Notes under the pieces: model-generated
What the model was told of the DNA's origin: nothing
The model's database searches: none
The model's input: the letters and a program-made list of their open reading frames with translations, nothing else
Source of the DNA: Lactarius indigo
Lineage: Eukaryota > Basidiomycota > Agaricomycetes > Russulales > Russulaceae
Assembly: GCA_025766275.1 (NCBI GenBank)
Contig: JAFKAC010000029.1
Location: 558,001 to 622,000 of the forward strand
Length of the DNA stretch: 64,000 nucleotides
Direction: 5' to 3'
Made by a program: the position numbers and the translations under genes
In this document: positions 1 to 11,165 of the stretch, piece by piece
How the letters are laid out: the number at the start of each line of letters is the position of its first letter
How positions within the stretch are numbered: the stretch's first letter is position 1

Positions 1-593
1 CCCCCTTGCCTTACATGGGACAGCTTTGGTGATAGACTCTGGGTTTGAATCCAGGCTGGTGCATTCCCTGCAGGCCTACCCCCCTGCTTTGGCAGGAAAC
101 TCACATGAGGTTGCAGCCTCACAACTACCACCTTTGGCCTTTCTGGCCTCCAGGTATCCATTCCCATCTAACCCTGTGGCACCTCGCCACATGACACTCC
201 TTGTCTCTGACTGGGGTCCACTGTGTGCCACCGGCCGGCCCCCCACTCCTTGGCGGCTACCCCTTGGAGCCTTACCTAATCTGACATGCCCCTGCTCCTT
301 CCCGATTCCTCTCTACCTGCCCCATGTTTGGTGGAGGAGGTGGACTGGATGACACATACAGAGGGACAACGTCATTACTGAAGCTTGCAAGACCTCCCTT
401 ACTGGGGGTCTCCCACACCTGCTGACCTTGCCAGGTTGGCCTCTCTATAACTGTTAAATTATCTCATGTGGCTGCGACACATAAATAAGCCACTTTGTAA
501 GCGTGTTTCATAAATGGGTTAGAGTTAGCCCGACTGGTCTGTATCTCTGGTATGCACCCCAGAATATAAATTGATTCAAAAAAAAAAAAAAAA
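1..593 (+). mobile_element. SINE-like retroposon, copy 1 (5' end outside window)
   Basis: A non-coding retroposon ending in a 16-base poly(A) tract at 578-593. A pol III B-box-like sequence (GGGTTTGAATCC) lies at 41-52. The 3' end, cagaatataaattgattc plus poly(A), matches SINE copies at 7347-8490 and 48149-49152. The ORF at 26-352 is incidental. The left target duplication would lie outside the window. No LINE partner is visible here, so mobilisation must have been in trans. Confidence 0.7.
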
Positions 594-640
594 GAATAGG
601 GATTCAAAGAAAGAGCAAGTCCAAAAGAGAAATTGTAACA
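594..640 (-). mobile_element. Stub of a gypsy 3' LTR (element G1)
   Basis: Read on the minus strand, this starts TGTTACAATTTC directly after a purine run (cagggggtaa) that resembles a polypurine tract. The same arrangement (ggggg-TGTTAC) occurs at the 3' ends of elements G2 (20484) and D (43154). SINE copy 1 cuts the LTR off after about 47 bases. Confidence 0.6.
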
Positions 641-1552
641 TTACCCCCCTGTCTTGACCTGAAGACACCTCAACTTCAGGATTCAGGGTCTATCAAGTTG
701 TAAATGTCAGTGTACAAATCATTCTCTGGCCACTCTGACATGTCTCAAGGGCAGAAGTGAGTGTGCAGGAAGAGGAAGGGGCCTCATGCTCCACACTTGT
801 GGCACATTGTGTACTGAGGGCAGTGTATCTCCTCATGGTTGGCATTGGAGCAGAGACACTGCCCACACCACTGCCCTTGAGTATTGGGTATGATAGTCAG
901 CAGGGGTGGTGCTGTGAAGGATGTAGTTTCGTTGACTGGGGCTGTCTGGCATATGCACTCTTCTGCTTCTTGCATGGTGATCACTTCTGCAACCATGTTG
1001 GTACATCAGCAGATGCACCAGTGAGACTGGTGCTTTTGACTTTAGCAGTGCCAACATGCCAGTTGGGGTCTTGTGGAGCAGTCATGTATGAGGTAGTGGG
1101 GGCTGTTGTAGTCATAGCATTGTGACCTATGGGATTGGTCATGAAGTCGGGGGAATTTAACTGGTCCCCCATGTCAGGTAGAGAAGGGAATGGTGTAATG
1201 GGAAAGTCATAGTGGGGTAGGAAGGGCTGTGAGGCAAGCATATTTGTTGGTGATGGTGGTGAGTGCTCTAGCATACTGCAGGTGTCATTTAGTACCTGTT
1301 AACATCATATCCACAGTAAGTTGCTCAGCCTGAAGCTTCCAGCCCATGTCTTCCAGTTCTTTGTGTCTCTGGTCCAGCTCCATCACGGCCATGAGTCCGG
1401 TGCATAGTTGTGTTACTTCAGCTGTAAGACACAGCATGTTGAGTTCGATCAACGTCTCATCCAAAGCACAAGCATGGATGTCATTCAGATCAAAGAACTG
1501 GAGTTGTTCAGCAGTGAATGGGGGGGCAGAGACATTAGGGCAGAGAGTGGAC
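641..1552 (-). pseudogene. G1 downstream ORF relic with Cys/His-rich finger
   Basis: Broken minus-strand coding sequence just upstream of the G1 polypurine tract, so it is the 3'-most coding part of a gypsy element. The open stretch from about 1552 to 1280 carries a probable helical region (ELDQRHKELEDMGWKLQAEQ). Frameshifts and stops follow. At about 860-790 it has a finger-like pattern C-x2-C-x-C-x4-H-x4-C-x5-C-x2-C. A very similar finger lies in the last ORF of element D (43167-44024). I do not recognise the family. An RNA- or DNA-binding role is inference only. Confidence 0.5.
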
Positions 1553-1681
1553 AGGTAGACCTTATCCTCCTCTGCAGGTGAGTAACTAGCTCTACTTTGA
1601 TCAATATAGTCTTATATCCTCCTCTGCAGTCCCCTTGTGTCCTCTGTGACTCAAGGGCCCTCTAAAGGTTGCTTTCTAACA
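1553..1681 (+). repeat. LTR C, 3' part (5' LTR of copia C)
   Basis: Matches the right half of the complete solo LTR C at 21967-22222, including two copies of a cttatatcctcctctgcag-like motif, and ends in TTTCTAACA. The copia primer-binding site starts at the very next base. The first half of the LTR is missing: the sequence left of about 1553 belongs to G1. Confidence 0.7.
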
Positions 1682-1693
1682 GGTTATGGGCCC
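1682..1693 (+). promoter_or_regulatory. Copia C primer-binding site
   Basis: GGTTATGGGCCC directly follows the LTR end. It is complementary to a GGGCCCAUAACC sequence expected for the anticodon arm of initiator tRNA-Met (CAU anticodon). Copia-type elements are known to prime from this internal half-tRNA site. The same 12-mer sits at 11345-11356 and 41496-41507. Confidence 0.7.
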
Positions 1694-1858
1694 TGCCCTG
1701 TGACTTGACTGATTCTTGCTGTCATCCCTGCTGCTCTCTTCGCTCTCAGCTCTCCACACTCATTCCAATCACTCCAATCAACCACATTCATTTCCCACTC
1801 TTCCATTCATCCAAATCACTCCATTCCTCTCCATTCCATCGCCCATATCGCCCTCAAC

Positions 1859-2487
1859 ATGTCCACATCCAGAGACACCTCCATCTCGTCCATTTCTCCT
1901 CTCACAACCGAAAACTATCACCTCTGGGCCGATGATATCAAGTCCTGGCTACAGCTCAATGGCCTTTGGTGATTGGCTTCTGGCTCAGAGAACAAACCAG
2001 CTGGAAAACCTGAAGTCCTGGACTCTAAGGGCAATGTCCTCACTCCTGCTACGCCTCCAGATGAGGATAAGCTGGAGAGATGGGAGGTTAAGGCTGAAAG
2101 AGCTGCTGGAGCTCTCAAGACTGCAATGTCTCATGAACTCAGGGTGCTTAGTAGGGACTGTGAAGACGACCCCATTGCTATCTGGGACACCCTCAAAGCC
2201 TCCTTGTCCAACAGAGAACTGCCCCTCACTTCAATGCCTACCACACACTCCTATCCATCCAGAAAGATGACTCAAAGTCCCTGGAATCCCTCATTAACAA
2301 GGTGGATGAGCAGATTAGGGTCATAAAGTCGCTCTCACCCTCCTCCTTCACCCTGGACAACCTCTATGATGAGCTGGCTGTCATGGCTATCATTAGGGCA
2401 CTCCCACAATCATTTGATGAAGTTGTACGCACAATTTCGGTCCTGGACAAGTTTGACAAGCAATCTGTGATCTAATCACTCAGGAAC
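1859..2487 (+). pseudogene. Copia C gag (UBN2-like), broken
   Basis: Capsid-type Gag of a Ty1/copia element. Translation from ATG 1859 gives MSTSRDTSISSISPL and then the Gag motif NYHLWADDIKSWL. A TGA stop lies at 1970-1972. The frame continues through LERWEVKAERAAGALKTAMS, shifts near 2218, resumes with FNAYHTLLSIQKDDSKSLES, and meets TAA at 2473-2475, probably an old CAA codon. It then runs in frame into the pol region. The defects are mostly C-to-T changes plus one indel. Family assignment is from the Gag pattern and the neighbouring integrase. Confidence 0.75.
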
Positions 2488-5400
2488 ATGGATCAGACCC
2501 GTTCCGACCTATCTGGGACCTCATCAGCGTTCTCAGCATCATCCACACCGTCTAAATCATGTCCCAAGGCTCCCTCAACTCCACATTCCACTCCTTCCAC
2601 TCCCTCCACTCAATCCAGCTCCTCTAGTTGCCCCAAATGCGACTTCTGCTCTCGCTTGGGCCACATTGAGGCCAAATGCTTCCTCAAGGACCGCCTCATC
2701 CATCAGATCAATCCCCCTTCTTCCTCCACAGCTTCACCTGCCACCATCTCGTCTCAGTCACCTCCAGAAGCCCCACAGTCTGCTTCAGCTGCATCTGCAA
2801 GTGCTCTATTTTCTGCTCTCCAGAACGACTCTCACACTTCCTGGAATGCAGACACTGGTGCCTCAGCTCATATGACATTCAATCATCATTGGATCCGCAA
2901 TTTGAAGCCACATCGAGTCGAAATTAGGCTGGCTGATGGGTCTGTGGTCTATTCTGAAGGGGTGGGGTCGGTCCGCTTCAATCCTGTGGTGAATGGCAAA
3001 GAAATGGCACCTCTAGAGCTCACTAATGTCCTATATGTCCCTGCACTCTGCAGGAATCTATTGTCTGTCTTATATCTCACTCTCCATCGCCGTTTCATCG
3101 TCTCCATTGAGAAGGACACCCTACACTTCATCAGGGACAACAGGATTGCCTTTCAAGCCAAGACTGGACTTTCAAATGCTGCATATCTGGTGGGGGACAC
3201 CATTCCAGTGGAGGAATTCACCTCATTATCATCTGCTACCACCCTCCCATTGGACTGGGACCTCTGGCATCGTCACCTCTGCCACCATCACTTGGCAGGC
3301 ATCAAGAAGCTGCTTTCAGGCAACCTGGTGACCAGTTTCAAGCTTGATTCACAAGCAGATCCTGATCCAGTATGTGAAGCCTGCAAAGCTGGCAAGATGC
3401 ATGCATATCCCTTTCCAACTTCGACCTCCAGAGCCTCAAAACCGCTTCAATTGGTCCATAGCGACGTCCATGGCCCTGTGAAGGTGCCTACACACCAAGG
3501 GTACCGCTATTGGGTCACATTCATCGACGACTTCTCTCGCTTCAAGGCTGTTTACCTCTTGAAGCGACAGGCTGAGACATTTGCTGCCTTGAAACAGTTC
3601 AAGTCTTGGGCTGAGAATGTCACTGGAGTGATACTGGGCACTCTGAGGGACAATAAAGGTGGGGAGTACATATCTGGCAAGTTTGAGGTGTTCTGCATTG
3701 AGCATGGCATCCAGAGGCAGCACACTGCCAAGAATTGCCCTCAGCAGAATGGAGTGGCTGAGAGGGCCAACAGGATGATAGAGGAAGGTGTTGTTTCGAT
3801 GCTGCATGAGTCTGGGATGCCCACAGCCTTCTGGGGCGAAGCTCTGGCCACTTTCATTCACACTAGCAACAAACTGGTCACCTCAGCGGTCCCAGGCAGC
3901 ACACCTCATGAGGCATTCATTGGGAGCAAGCCTGATCTGTCTAGGCTTCGTGTCTGGGGCTGTACTGCTTATGTGCTGATCCAGAGAGATAAGTGACCAC
4001 TTGGCAGCCTTGGATTGCACATGGAGAAGTGTGCATTCACTGGATACCCTCAGGGATACAAGGGATGGAAGGAAGTTCTACAATCCCTTGACCAAGAAGG
4101 TGCTCATCTCAGAGAGGGCTGACTTTGATGAACACTTTTTCATACTCCAGACTCACTCTGTACCCCACCTGCCTCCCCCTCATCCTGATTTCCTTCTTGA
4201 CTCACCTCCTGCTTCCATTTCACTCCCAGACTTCTCAGATGATGTCCTGAATGCTCCATTTGAGTCACAGATGCTAGTTCATGGGGGAGATGGGTCTACT
4301 GAATCTGATCTGCCCTCTGTTCCTCCCATTTCGCCTCCAAGCGTCGCTCCAGCCCCACTTCACTCACAGATACCTCAGTCCATTTATCATTCACTTCCTC
4401 CTTCATCTCCATCACCTTCAACACCTCCAGCTCGTCTCCCTCATCCTCCTCCTCCTCCCTCTCGTCCCCAGCGCTCCAGACGTCCTAGAGATGAGTGGCT
4501 GCCAGAGCAATGGGCTGTTCCAGATCGCTACAAGCAGCCAAGGGAGCCCACACCAGCAATAGTCTCCTCAGACAAAGATGATGACTCTGATGATCCCCTT
4601 GACATCATCCAGGCTGGTGTAGCATCCACAGCTGAGCCCACATCCTACAGTCAGTCCCAGCGTCGCTCTGATGCAGATCTGTGGCATAAGGCTTGTGAGG
4701 AAGAGATGGAGGCTCACAGACTCAATGGCACTTGGGAGATCGTCAAATTGCCACCTGGGAAGCGTGCAATTGGCTCCAGATGGTTCATGAAGGTCAAGCA
4801 CAATGCTGATGGCTTCCTGGACCGGTATAAGGCCAGATTGGTGGCCAAGGGCTATTCTCAGCATCCTGGCTTTGATTTCAAAGAGACATTTGCTCCCACA
4901 GTTCACTCTTCCACCATTTGCATTGTCCTTGCCTTATCAGCCATTGAAGACCTTGAACTTCGCTCCATTGACATCTCTCATGCATATCTCAATGGCACTC
5001 TGGAGGAAGAGATCTACATGCTGCAGCCTGAGGGATTTGAAGTGGGTGGTCCAGATCATGTCTGCAAGCTGAGAAAGTCGTTATATGGCTTGAAGCAAGT
5101 AGGCAGGGTCTGGAACAAGACCCTTCACTCTGTGGTCACTTCTATGGGCTTCAATCGTGTCCAATCCGACCATGGGCTGTACATCTACCTCAGGGATGAT
5201 GTCAGGATCTTAATGCCTGTGTTTGTGGATGATATCACACTTGCCTGCAAGGATGGAGCCAAGATTGATTCAATTGTCCAAGAGCTCTCCACTCACTTCA
5301 AACTTCAAGATCTTGGCCCTACCACCCAATTACTTGGCCTAGAAATCCACAGAGATTGTCCTAATTGTTGCCTTTCCTTCCATCTCCCAGAGCCAGTACA

Positions 5401-5550
5401 TCTCCAATCTGCTTCAAGAGCATGGTCTGAGCGATTCCAAGCCTGTCTCCACTCCCCTCAACCCTGGGACACGTCTTTCCACCTCCATATGTCCCCAGAA
5501 CGATGCAGAAGCCTCAGAAATGCGTCAATACCCCTACATCTCTGTTATAG
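2488..5550 (+). pseudogene. Copia C pol: zinc knuckle, protease, integrase, RT (broken)
   Basis: Single-ORF copia polyprotein in order. A CCHC knuckle (CDFCSRLGHIEAKC, near 2640) comes first, then the protease motif WNADTGASAHMT (near 2850), and a GAG-pre-integrase domain (HRHLCHHH...CEACKAGK). The integrase core has HSDVHGP, DNKGGEY and QNGVAERANR. A long Pro/Ser-rich linker follows. Reverse transcriptase has WFMKVKHNADGFLDRYKARLVAKGY and VFVDDIT at the active site. Breaks: a TGA at 3994-3996 (likely CGA), a 4-base GAAG duplication near 4070 that shifts frame, and a shift near 5370. Solo LTR B interrupts RT at 5550. The sequence resumes for about 30 bases after 6145 (CLMYLAVTTR), and RNase H is lost. 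Confidence 0.85.
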
Positions 5551-6140
5551 TGTTATGATTTCTTTCTCAGACTTGTTCATTTCTTGCTATCTTTTCCCAT
5601 ATCCCCTTTTACTATATACAAGCCCTGTATGACTACATGGACTTTACAATTTGCCAGTTCCTATCGCACACCCTGCTTATCAATGATCTCTTCTGATAAA
5701 GATTGACATGTGCTAGTTTCTGTGTTGTTCTCACTCATGCACAACCCCACATGATTCACCCTTGTGCCCAATATGCCCTATCCTTTATTCTCCATATGCT
5801 TTCTCCCTTGTTCCTTATCATGGCACTGGCATCATATGTTTGTATGGCACATACATGCCACTCGCTATTTAATCCTAGTCTTTCCTAGCTTGTACGGTAG
5901 ACTTGACTTCTTGTGTCATTACTACACTCATCTGACAAAGGTTGCCTTGGTGCATTCCCTGTCTCGCAATCTGCACTTACACTAGGTCTTTCTGCCTTAG
6001 CTCCCCTCCATGATCCAAGTGTCCTGAGACCTTGTGATCCTTGTGCATCATTCTACTGAAGTCAAGCCATTGAGCTTGTACTACCACATATTGACTGACT
6101 TAGTACTGGTCATACTCAATCCCCCTGTAGTGGCGTTACA
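5551..6140 (+). mobile_element. Solo LTR B in copia C
   Basis: A 590-bp LTR, TGTTATGATTT...GGCGTTACA, flanked by tatag (5546-5550) and tgtag (6141-6145), a 5-bp duplication with one mismatch. Removing it and one flank restores the copia reading ISVIGCLMYLA. Other copies are at 31897-32481 and 40850-41430. Its own element family is not otherwise present. The small ORFs inside have no family likeness. Confidence 0.85.
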
Positions 6141-6365
6141 TGTAGGCTGCCTGATGTATCTGGCAGTCACCACAAGGCAAAGCCAGACAACAAGCACAGG
6201 ACCTTATTAAGAAGGCCCAGGAAGGATGGGTGAAACACAAAGATACACCTTTGAGTATCCAACACATGCCTTCTAGCCATATGCTACTTGTGTGGCCTGC
6301 TAAGTCTATTGTCACCTTATATCTGCTCAAATTGAGCTAACACTGTGATGGTGTCACATATGTCA
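6141..6365 (+). other. Short copia tail and possible gypsy fragment
   Basis: The first ~35 bases finish the copia C RT segment. After that, plus-strand frames read AQEGWVKHKDTP, similar to a stretch in G2 (WVKHKDTPKFKKGDLVWLEG near 22430) that normally precedes the integrase C-terminal domain. This suggests a scrap of chromovirus integrase. Nothing else is recognisable. Confidence 0.35.
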
Positions 6366-6493
6366 ATACAAGGTGTCTGAGATTGTACAGATCAATATCT
6401 AATCTGCATATCCTGTATATCTAATCTAAAGCAGTCCATGCTGCAAGTCCGGTCCATGTGAGCTGCTAAGTGTGCAATGGTCACTTATCAAGA
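6366..6493 (-). repeat. LTR A fragment (5' ~128 bp)
   Basis: Minus-strand sequence ttgataagtgaccattgcac... matches the start of LTR A copies and breaks off after ccttgtattg. It carries the sub-motif agattagatat also present at 38280. It is truncated, so no target duplication can be tested. Confidence 0.65.
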
Positions 6494-6989
6494 GGTTCTA
6501 GCATGCCAGATGTTCTGCTTATATATTGTAGGCTGTTCCATATCATTGAAGAGTGGGCATGTTGGAACCCACATCAGGGAGCCAATACCTTGGTCTTGCC
6601 TGTCCCTCCAATGGTCTAGCAGGTGAAAGACCTTATCAATCCAGATCTTGGATGGGTCCTTCCACTCAAAATCATTCCTCATCTATCCAGGCAGATGGAT
6701 CATTTGACAATGATCCCCATGGGATGGTCTGGTTCTCAATTCCAGTGACATACCCTAATTCACATGTGTGATATACTATAGCACATGAATTGAAGAATGA
6801 CTCATGGATATGTGCAGTGCAATACTCCCTCAGCAATGTCTGAACAACCTTAGCTTTATATCCATCATGAGCAACAACTTTTGGGAGTTCCGGGCATCCA
6901 TCTGTGTCAAACACAAGGGGGATTGGGGTGGTGATGCTCTTTGAGAGGTCCCTTTTTGGATGTTCCTTCACAGTATCTAAGGCATACAT
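6494..6989 (-). pseudogene. Conserved-looking unknown protein fragment
   Basis: Two overlapping minus-strand frames make one broken coding stretch. One starts at 6989 (PIPLVFDTDGCPELPKVV...AKVVQTLLREYCTAHI) and the other ends at about 6490 (FEWKDPSKIWIDKVFHLLDH, then LMWVPTCPL). The frame changes near 6675-6682. A stretch in the middle looks like an unspliced intron. Acidic and tryptophan-rich segments suggest real protein, but I cannot name the family. It lies between two LTR A pieces and might once have been part of, or a neighbour of, the Tnp2-like gene at 8695-10864. That link is inference. Confidence 0.4.
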
Positions 6990-7023
6990 TTATTAGATGT
7001 AATCACTTGAGACAAGATGATGG

Positions 7024-8694
7024 TGATGAACAGCAGACAAGAAGTGTAAACTCACAGTGGCAAGGTGACTGTGGTGAGATATACTGGAATACTGGAAGCA
7101 GAGGTGAGACAGGGGAATTGCAGTTGAAGCAGAGAGTCTGGCACACAACAGAGTGAAAACTGATGTGGACCAGGGTGTACAGAGTACTCTACTTATACTG
7201 TACAGAGGTGTGACACTACTACAAGGAGTGTAACATAGAGTTACAGAATACAAGGAGCATTGTTCTACATACAGGACAAAGGAGTGTACTAAAAGGAGAA
7301 CAAGGCAAGTAGAACAAAGAAAGTCCAGACAAATATGATATCATAGGGGGTGGATGGTGCACTGGGCTTTTGCCACCCCCTACCCCATTCTGAGGAATGT
7401 CATGTGTGTCGGACCTCTGGTTCGATCCTGGCAGGAGACAGACGAGGGCACTCACTTACCACCTTCCTTATCTGCCCTGTACCCCAACACCAACAAACAA
7501 CCGGCCTGCTTGGCCATGCACTCACTTCCTATCTGGGCTCTGTCACGCTGCACCACTGATATCCCACAACACCAACTATCACCGCACTCCTTCCACTTAC
7601 GGGCTCTGCCGCTAGCTGCCACATCCCCTGCCACCCCTTCCCAACCAACCACCCTGTTCCTTCTCCGATTCCATTTCCAACAATCCCACACCACCCCTGA
7701 TTCAATCTCCGCCACTCACAGCCTCTCTCTAACTTGCTGTGGTACCCTTAGGTTGCAAGTCCACTCAAATTGGCGTGAAAGGTCGGGTCCCTGTAGATGG
7801 TTGCAACACCAACCTGTGACACTGGGGTTGGGCCCCCAGGTAGTCCTGACAAATAAGACAGGTGACCGTGGTTGTAAACCCACACGCCAAGGCAAGAAAA
7901 GGAAGGTCCTCAGTCAGTGTGCCTGGGAAGGCGCCGAGGGGTTGGAAGGCGATGACGGTGTGGGAGGTAGGGATGAGGATTTGGATGACATAACATACAG
8001 ATGGACTGGGAGACTGCACTGGGGGACCTCATACGTCCCCTATCTTATCTAACACACCGACTCTGACTGGGTTCCTCTGGGAGGTGCCCCTAGTGGGCAG
8101 GGTTTAAATCCCTCGCCCCTACAACCCTACGCACACACCGGGTCTCTGGACCCATAGACTCTCCCCCTCTCGTAATCTATGTGTACACGCTGTCTGCTTA
8201 CCCTCGTCTCGGTCCCTTTACATCCCAATTATACATACAGTCGGGTATACGGAATGGACCGAGGGCTCTATATGGGTCCTGGCACTGAAGGTTTCGCCCT
8301 TCTCCATCACTACCAATTAGGGTAGCAGGTCGAGAGGCCAGATAAGCACACCTGGGAATGCCCGATTAAGCGGTGAGGGAGTCCGGTATATACTGAGTTT
8401 CTGTACAGAGTAGTAGTGCACCGTATCATAGGACCGGCTTTGTATTCTATACTGCTCCAGAATATAAATCAATTCAAAAAAAAAAAAAAATATGATATCA
8501 TAGTGACATCACAATAAGGATAATGCTGTAAAGAGAACAAGGGTGAAAGTACAATGAAGAGTTTGGAGTAGTCCATACGATGTCATTGTACAGTGATGTC
8601 ATAGAATTCCTAGATTGTACAGATCAAATCTAAAGTAGTCCGTAATCTACAAGTCCATTAGAGCCACTAAGTGCAATAGGGTCACTTATCAGCA
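7024..8694 (-). mobile_element. LTR A copy with nested SINE
   Basis: Minus-strand LTR A from 8694 (tgctgataagtgac) to 7024 (ctgttcatca), interrupted by the SINE at 7347-8490. Without the SINE and its duplication it is about 515 bp. It contains LTR A landmarks such as atgatatcatagtgacatcac and a tataagtag box. Flanks gatgg (left) and gaaag (right) do not match, so simple solo-LTR insertion is not proven. It separates the Tnp2-like exons from the fragment at 6494-6989. Confidence 0.75.
7347..8490 (+). mobile_element. SINE-like retroposon, copy 2, with target duplication
   Basis: A 1.14-kb non-coding element with a tRNA-like head: A-box-like tggtgcactgggc near 7355 and a clear B box GGTTCGATCC at 7419-7428. 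It ends ccagaatataaatcaattc plus poly(A). Flanks carry a 13-bp duplication, tatgatatcatag, at 7334-7346 and 8491-8503, inside an LTR A. The open frame at 7354-8052 is accidental. It is unusually long for a tRNA-derived SINE, so the body may be composite. Confidence 0.8.
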
Positions 8695-10864
8695 GAAAGA
8701 TGAAGGGAGGGTCTTCACTGCCTTTTCAACCTCTGCACCAAGTTTTGAGGCCATGCCTGCATCCATATGTATCTTCTCATCAATGGAGCTGTGGGTCACC
8801 CACAGGTCACAGATGTGTACCATGCAGTTTTCATAGAATAAATGGAAGGGGTCCAACAGGAAGAATGATGGATGGGAAAATGTAGGACTGGCTGTACATA
8901 TTGTAAGGTATGAGATTCCTGTCTCCTTCACAGTCCTTTGAAGCTCTGCTTGGGTTCTTGCAGACTCTAGCCTTTCAATAGTCTGCCAATATTGTCTTTG
9001 GCCTCTCATGGGCAAGTTATCCAGGTCAACAATATGGCAACCAGGGTTATATCTTTCCTTTTGAGGTGGAGAGATTGGATAGTACTGGGCCCTAGCACCT
9101 CTGTCCTTGGCAGGGCAAGCACCTTGTACCAACTGAAGCAATCACCATAAAGGGCTGAATGTCCTGCCATCCCACTCAACTTGGCAGATCCAAGCATGTC
9201 TCCTTTTACACCACAGAGATATGCTCTCAGAACAAACTAGGATGAGTCAATAGCATCCCATGTCCACATCCCCACACTTGCCATTGCCATCTCTTCAAAA
9301 AGGGGATATATGAAGGACTCAATGTTCCCAGGTGCTGATGGGCCTGGGATGGCAAGTGGGACAATGAGATTGCTTGCTCTGTAGCACATCTCTGGTGGGA
9401 GATTGAGCAGCACAACAATTAGGAGCCACATATTGGACTGCTTTTTCATGGTGAGCTGAGCACCATCTATAGAGATTGATAGGGCAGTGTCTCTTTCATC
9501 ATGGAATAGCCCCAATTTGGTGTAGTGGTGAATATGGTTGTCAGAGTTGGCAAACTCTGACCTCTTCACACCAGCACCCTTGCAAGCACATCTAGTGTCC
9601 TCTTCAAGCATTCATCCCTATGGTGCATCTCATGTGATGTCTCTGCATTGGCATAGTATGCCTGAATGGTGGGAGTGATGGGCATATAGAGCATGGTTGC
9701 CCTTGACTTTGGTATGGTTGTAGGACTCTGCTGTGGTTTGTAGCACTGTTAATCACAGTCTTTGTATGAGCAGGTGGATTGAGAATGAGAGTCTCCAGTA
9801 TATGCCATGCAATGTTTAGAGCACATGTCAATAAATGAAGGGTGTAGGCCAGTGAGGTCTTCAGCTAGCTTTCTGGCCCTATAAAGGCTGAGGATTTCCT
9901 CCTTTGTGGCCTCTCCAAGTACCTGTGCATGGGCATTGTATGCTTTAATAGTGCCATTGGTGTTAGAATGTGACCATCACAGAATAGGTGAAAACAGCAA
10001 CGCTTTAGCCACAAATAACAATTGGACCCTATCCATGCAAGGTAGTGCTGGAGGGATAAGGTCTGTGCCCTGGATAGTGTCTGTTACATGGGGCATGGAT
10101 AGGAGGAGGGGGGAGTGTATATTCCTTCAACAGCTGTTTCTGAAGCTTCACAACAATTTCTGGCAAATCCCCACCACCACTACCACCAGAGGGCCCATAT
10201 GAGGACTTGTCAGGGGCAAAGTCCTCATCAGAAGCTAAAAAAACTATCATCATCCTCCAGTGAGTCCAATTGACTAGAACTAGAGCCAGATTTAGAGCCA
10301 GGGTCTGGAGCAGCATCCAAGGTCTCCTCTAGGATCCTGAAGATGACAGAGCTGTCATCCTCATGCTCCTGGTCTGATATATTGTCCAACTCCTGTATAT
10401 CCATAGAGCCCTCCTCCTGCAAGGACAATGGGGTGTCTATGCTGGCATTAGAACAAAGATATCATAAGTTCACACTATATTACTTACAATCATCATTGGC
10501 CGTCATAGCATCATCATTGACCATCCTCCCCTCTGGAAATGGGGGTGAACTAATAGGGGCAATAGCTAGATCTAAGCAGATCAGTATTAATTGGGAGCAT
10601 AAAAATTAAGTGCTTACCATCTGAATAAAGAGATCCAAGTTGCCTGGATAACTGTGACTCCTCAATGAGGCTGCTGAGCAGCTCTGAAATCTGGTGTTGA
10701 CAGCTCTGGACAAAGTTCACAGTGTCCTGAGGTGCACCAGAAGCTATCAGATTATATAGATGCTTCAGGTTTTCCTTGGAGTGAATCCTAATGGTCCTCT
10801 TGAAAAGCTCCCCATTTGAGGTGCACTTGAAGCATGGGCAAATATATTTAATTATTGGTGCCAT
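8695..10864 (-). pseudogene. Tnp2/KDZ-type transposase relic with introns
   Basis: Minus-strand gene of a large DNA transposon. It begins near 10864 with a Cys pair segment (ICPCFKCTSNGELFKRTIRIHSK is the longest open part, shortened here to ICPCFKC). Introns are visible: donor gtaagcac at about 10615 and gtaagtaat at about 10490 with acceptor near 10440. An acidic Ser/Asp linker, LHPSFIDMC, CMAYTG and MHHRDECLKRTLD follow. The core has ALSISIDGAQLTMKKQSNMW and IVVLLNLPPE, then GPSAPGNIESFIYPLFEE and FVLRAYLCGVKGDMLG. It ends with PFHLFYENCMVHICDLW. Several frameshifts exist. A micro-LTR sits at 9961-10020 and LTR A cuts off the 3' end. Tnp2/KDZ assignment comes from the SIDG...LLNLPPE...PGP...FLYP order. 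Confidence 0.7.
9961..10020 (-). mobile_element. 60-bp deletion derivative of LTR C
   Basis: TGTTAGAATGTG...CAAATAACA, 60 bp, flanked by perfect attgg duplications at 9956-9960 and 10021-10025. Its two ends equal the two ends of the 256-bp LTR C at 21967-22222, so about 200 bp of the middle is missing. It interrupts the Tnp2-like coding sequence. Confidence 0.8.
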
Positions 10865-11165
10865 TGTTGTTGTGGGAAGGTGTATATACAGGTCTGGTAG
10901 CACAAAAACTATCTGCTGATGGACTACAGATAACAAGTTGCAAGTTGTGAGTCTTTGTAGCCCTGGGCCAGCCGTTCTGTGATTTGTCAGGGGCTAACTG
11001 GAGCAAGTAAACATATTGACTTATGTTTTTGTTTTCCTTGCTTCTTTGTTCATTCATTCATTCTCTCCACCTTCAGCATTCCTTCCCCATTCCCTCTTCC
11101 TCTCATTCCTATCTTCTTCCATCTTCCCTTCCCATCTATTCTTCTTGCATGTTGACTATTCTGGA

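Noticed and set aside
7354..8052. 232-codon ORF inside SINE copy 2
   Set aside because: Not conserved in copies 1 and 3 and shows no family likeness; the element is non-coding.
7019..8699. 5-bp duplication around the LTR A at 7024-8694
   Set aside because: gatgg and gaaag do not match under any reasonable boundary choice.
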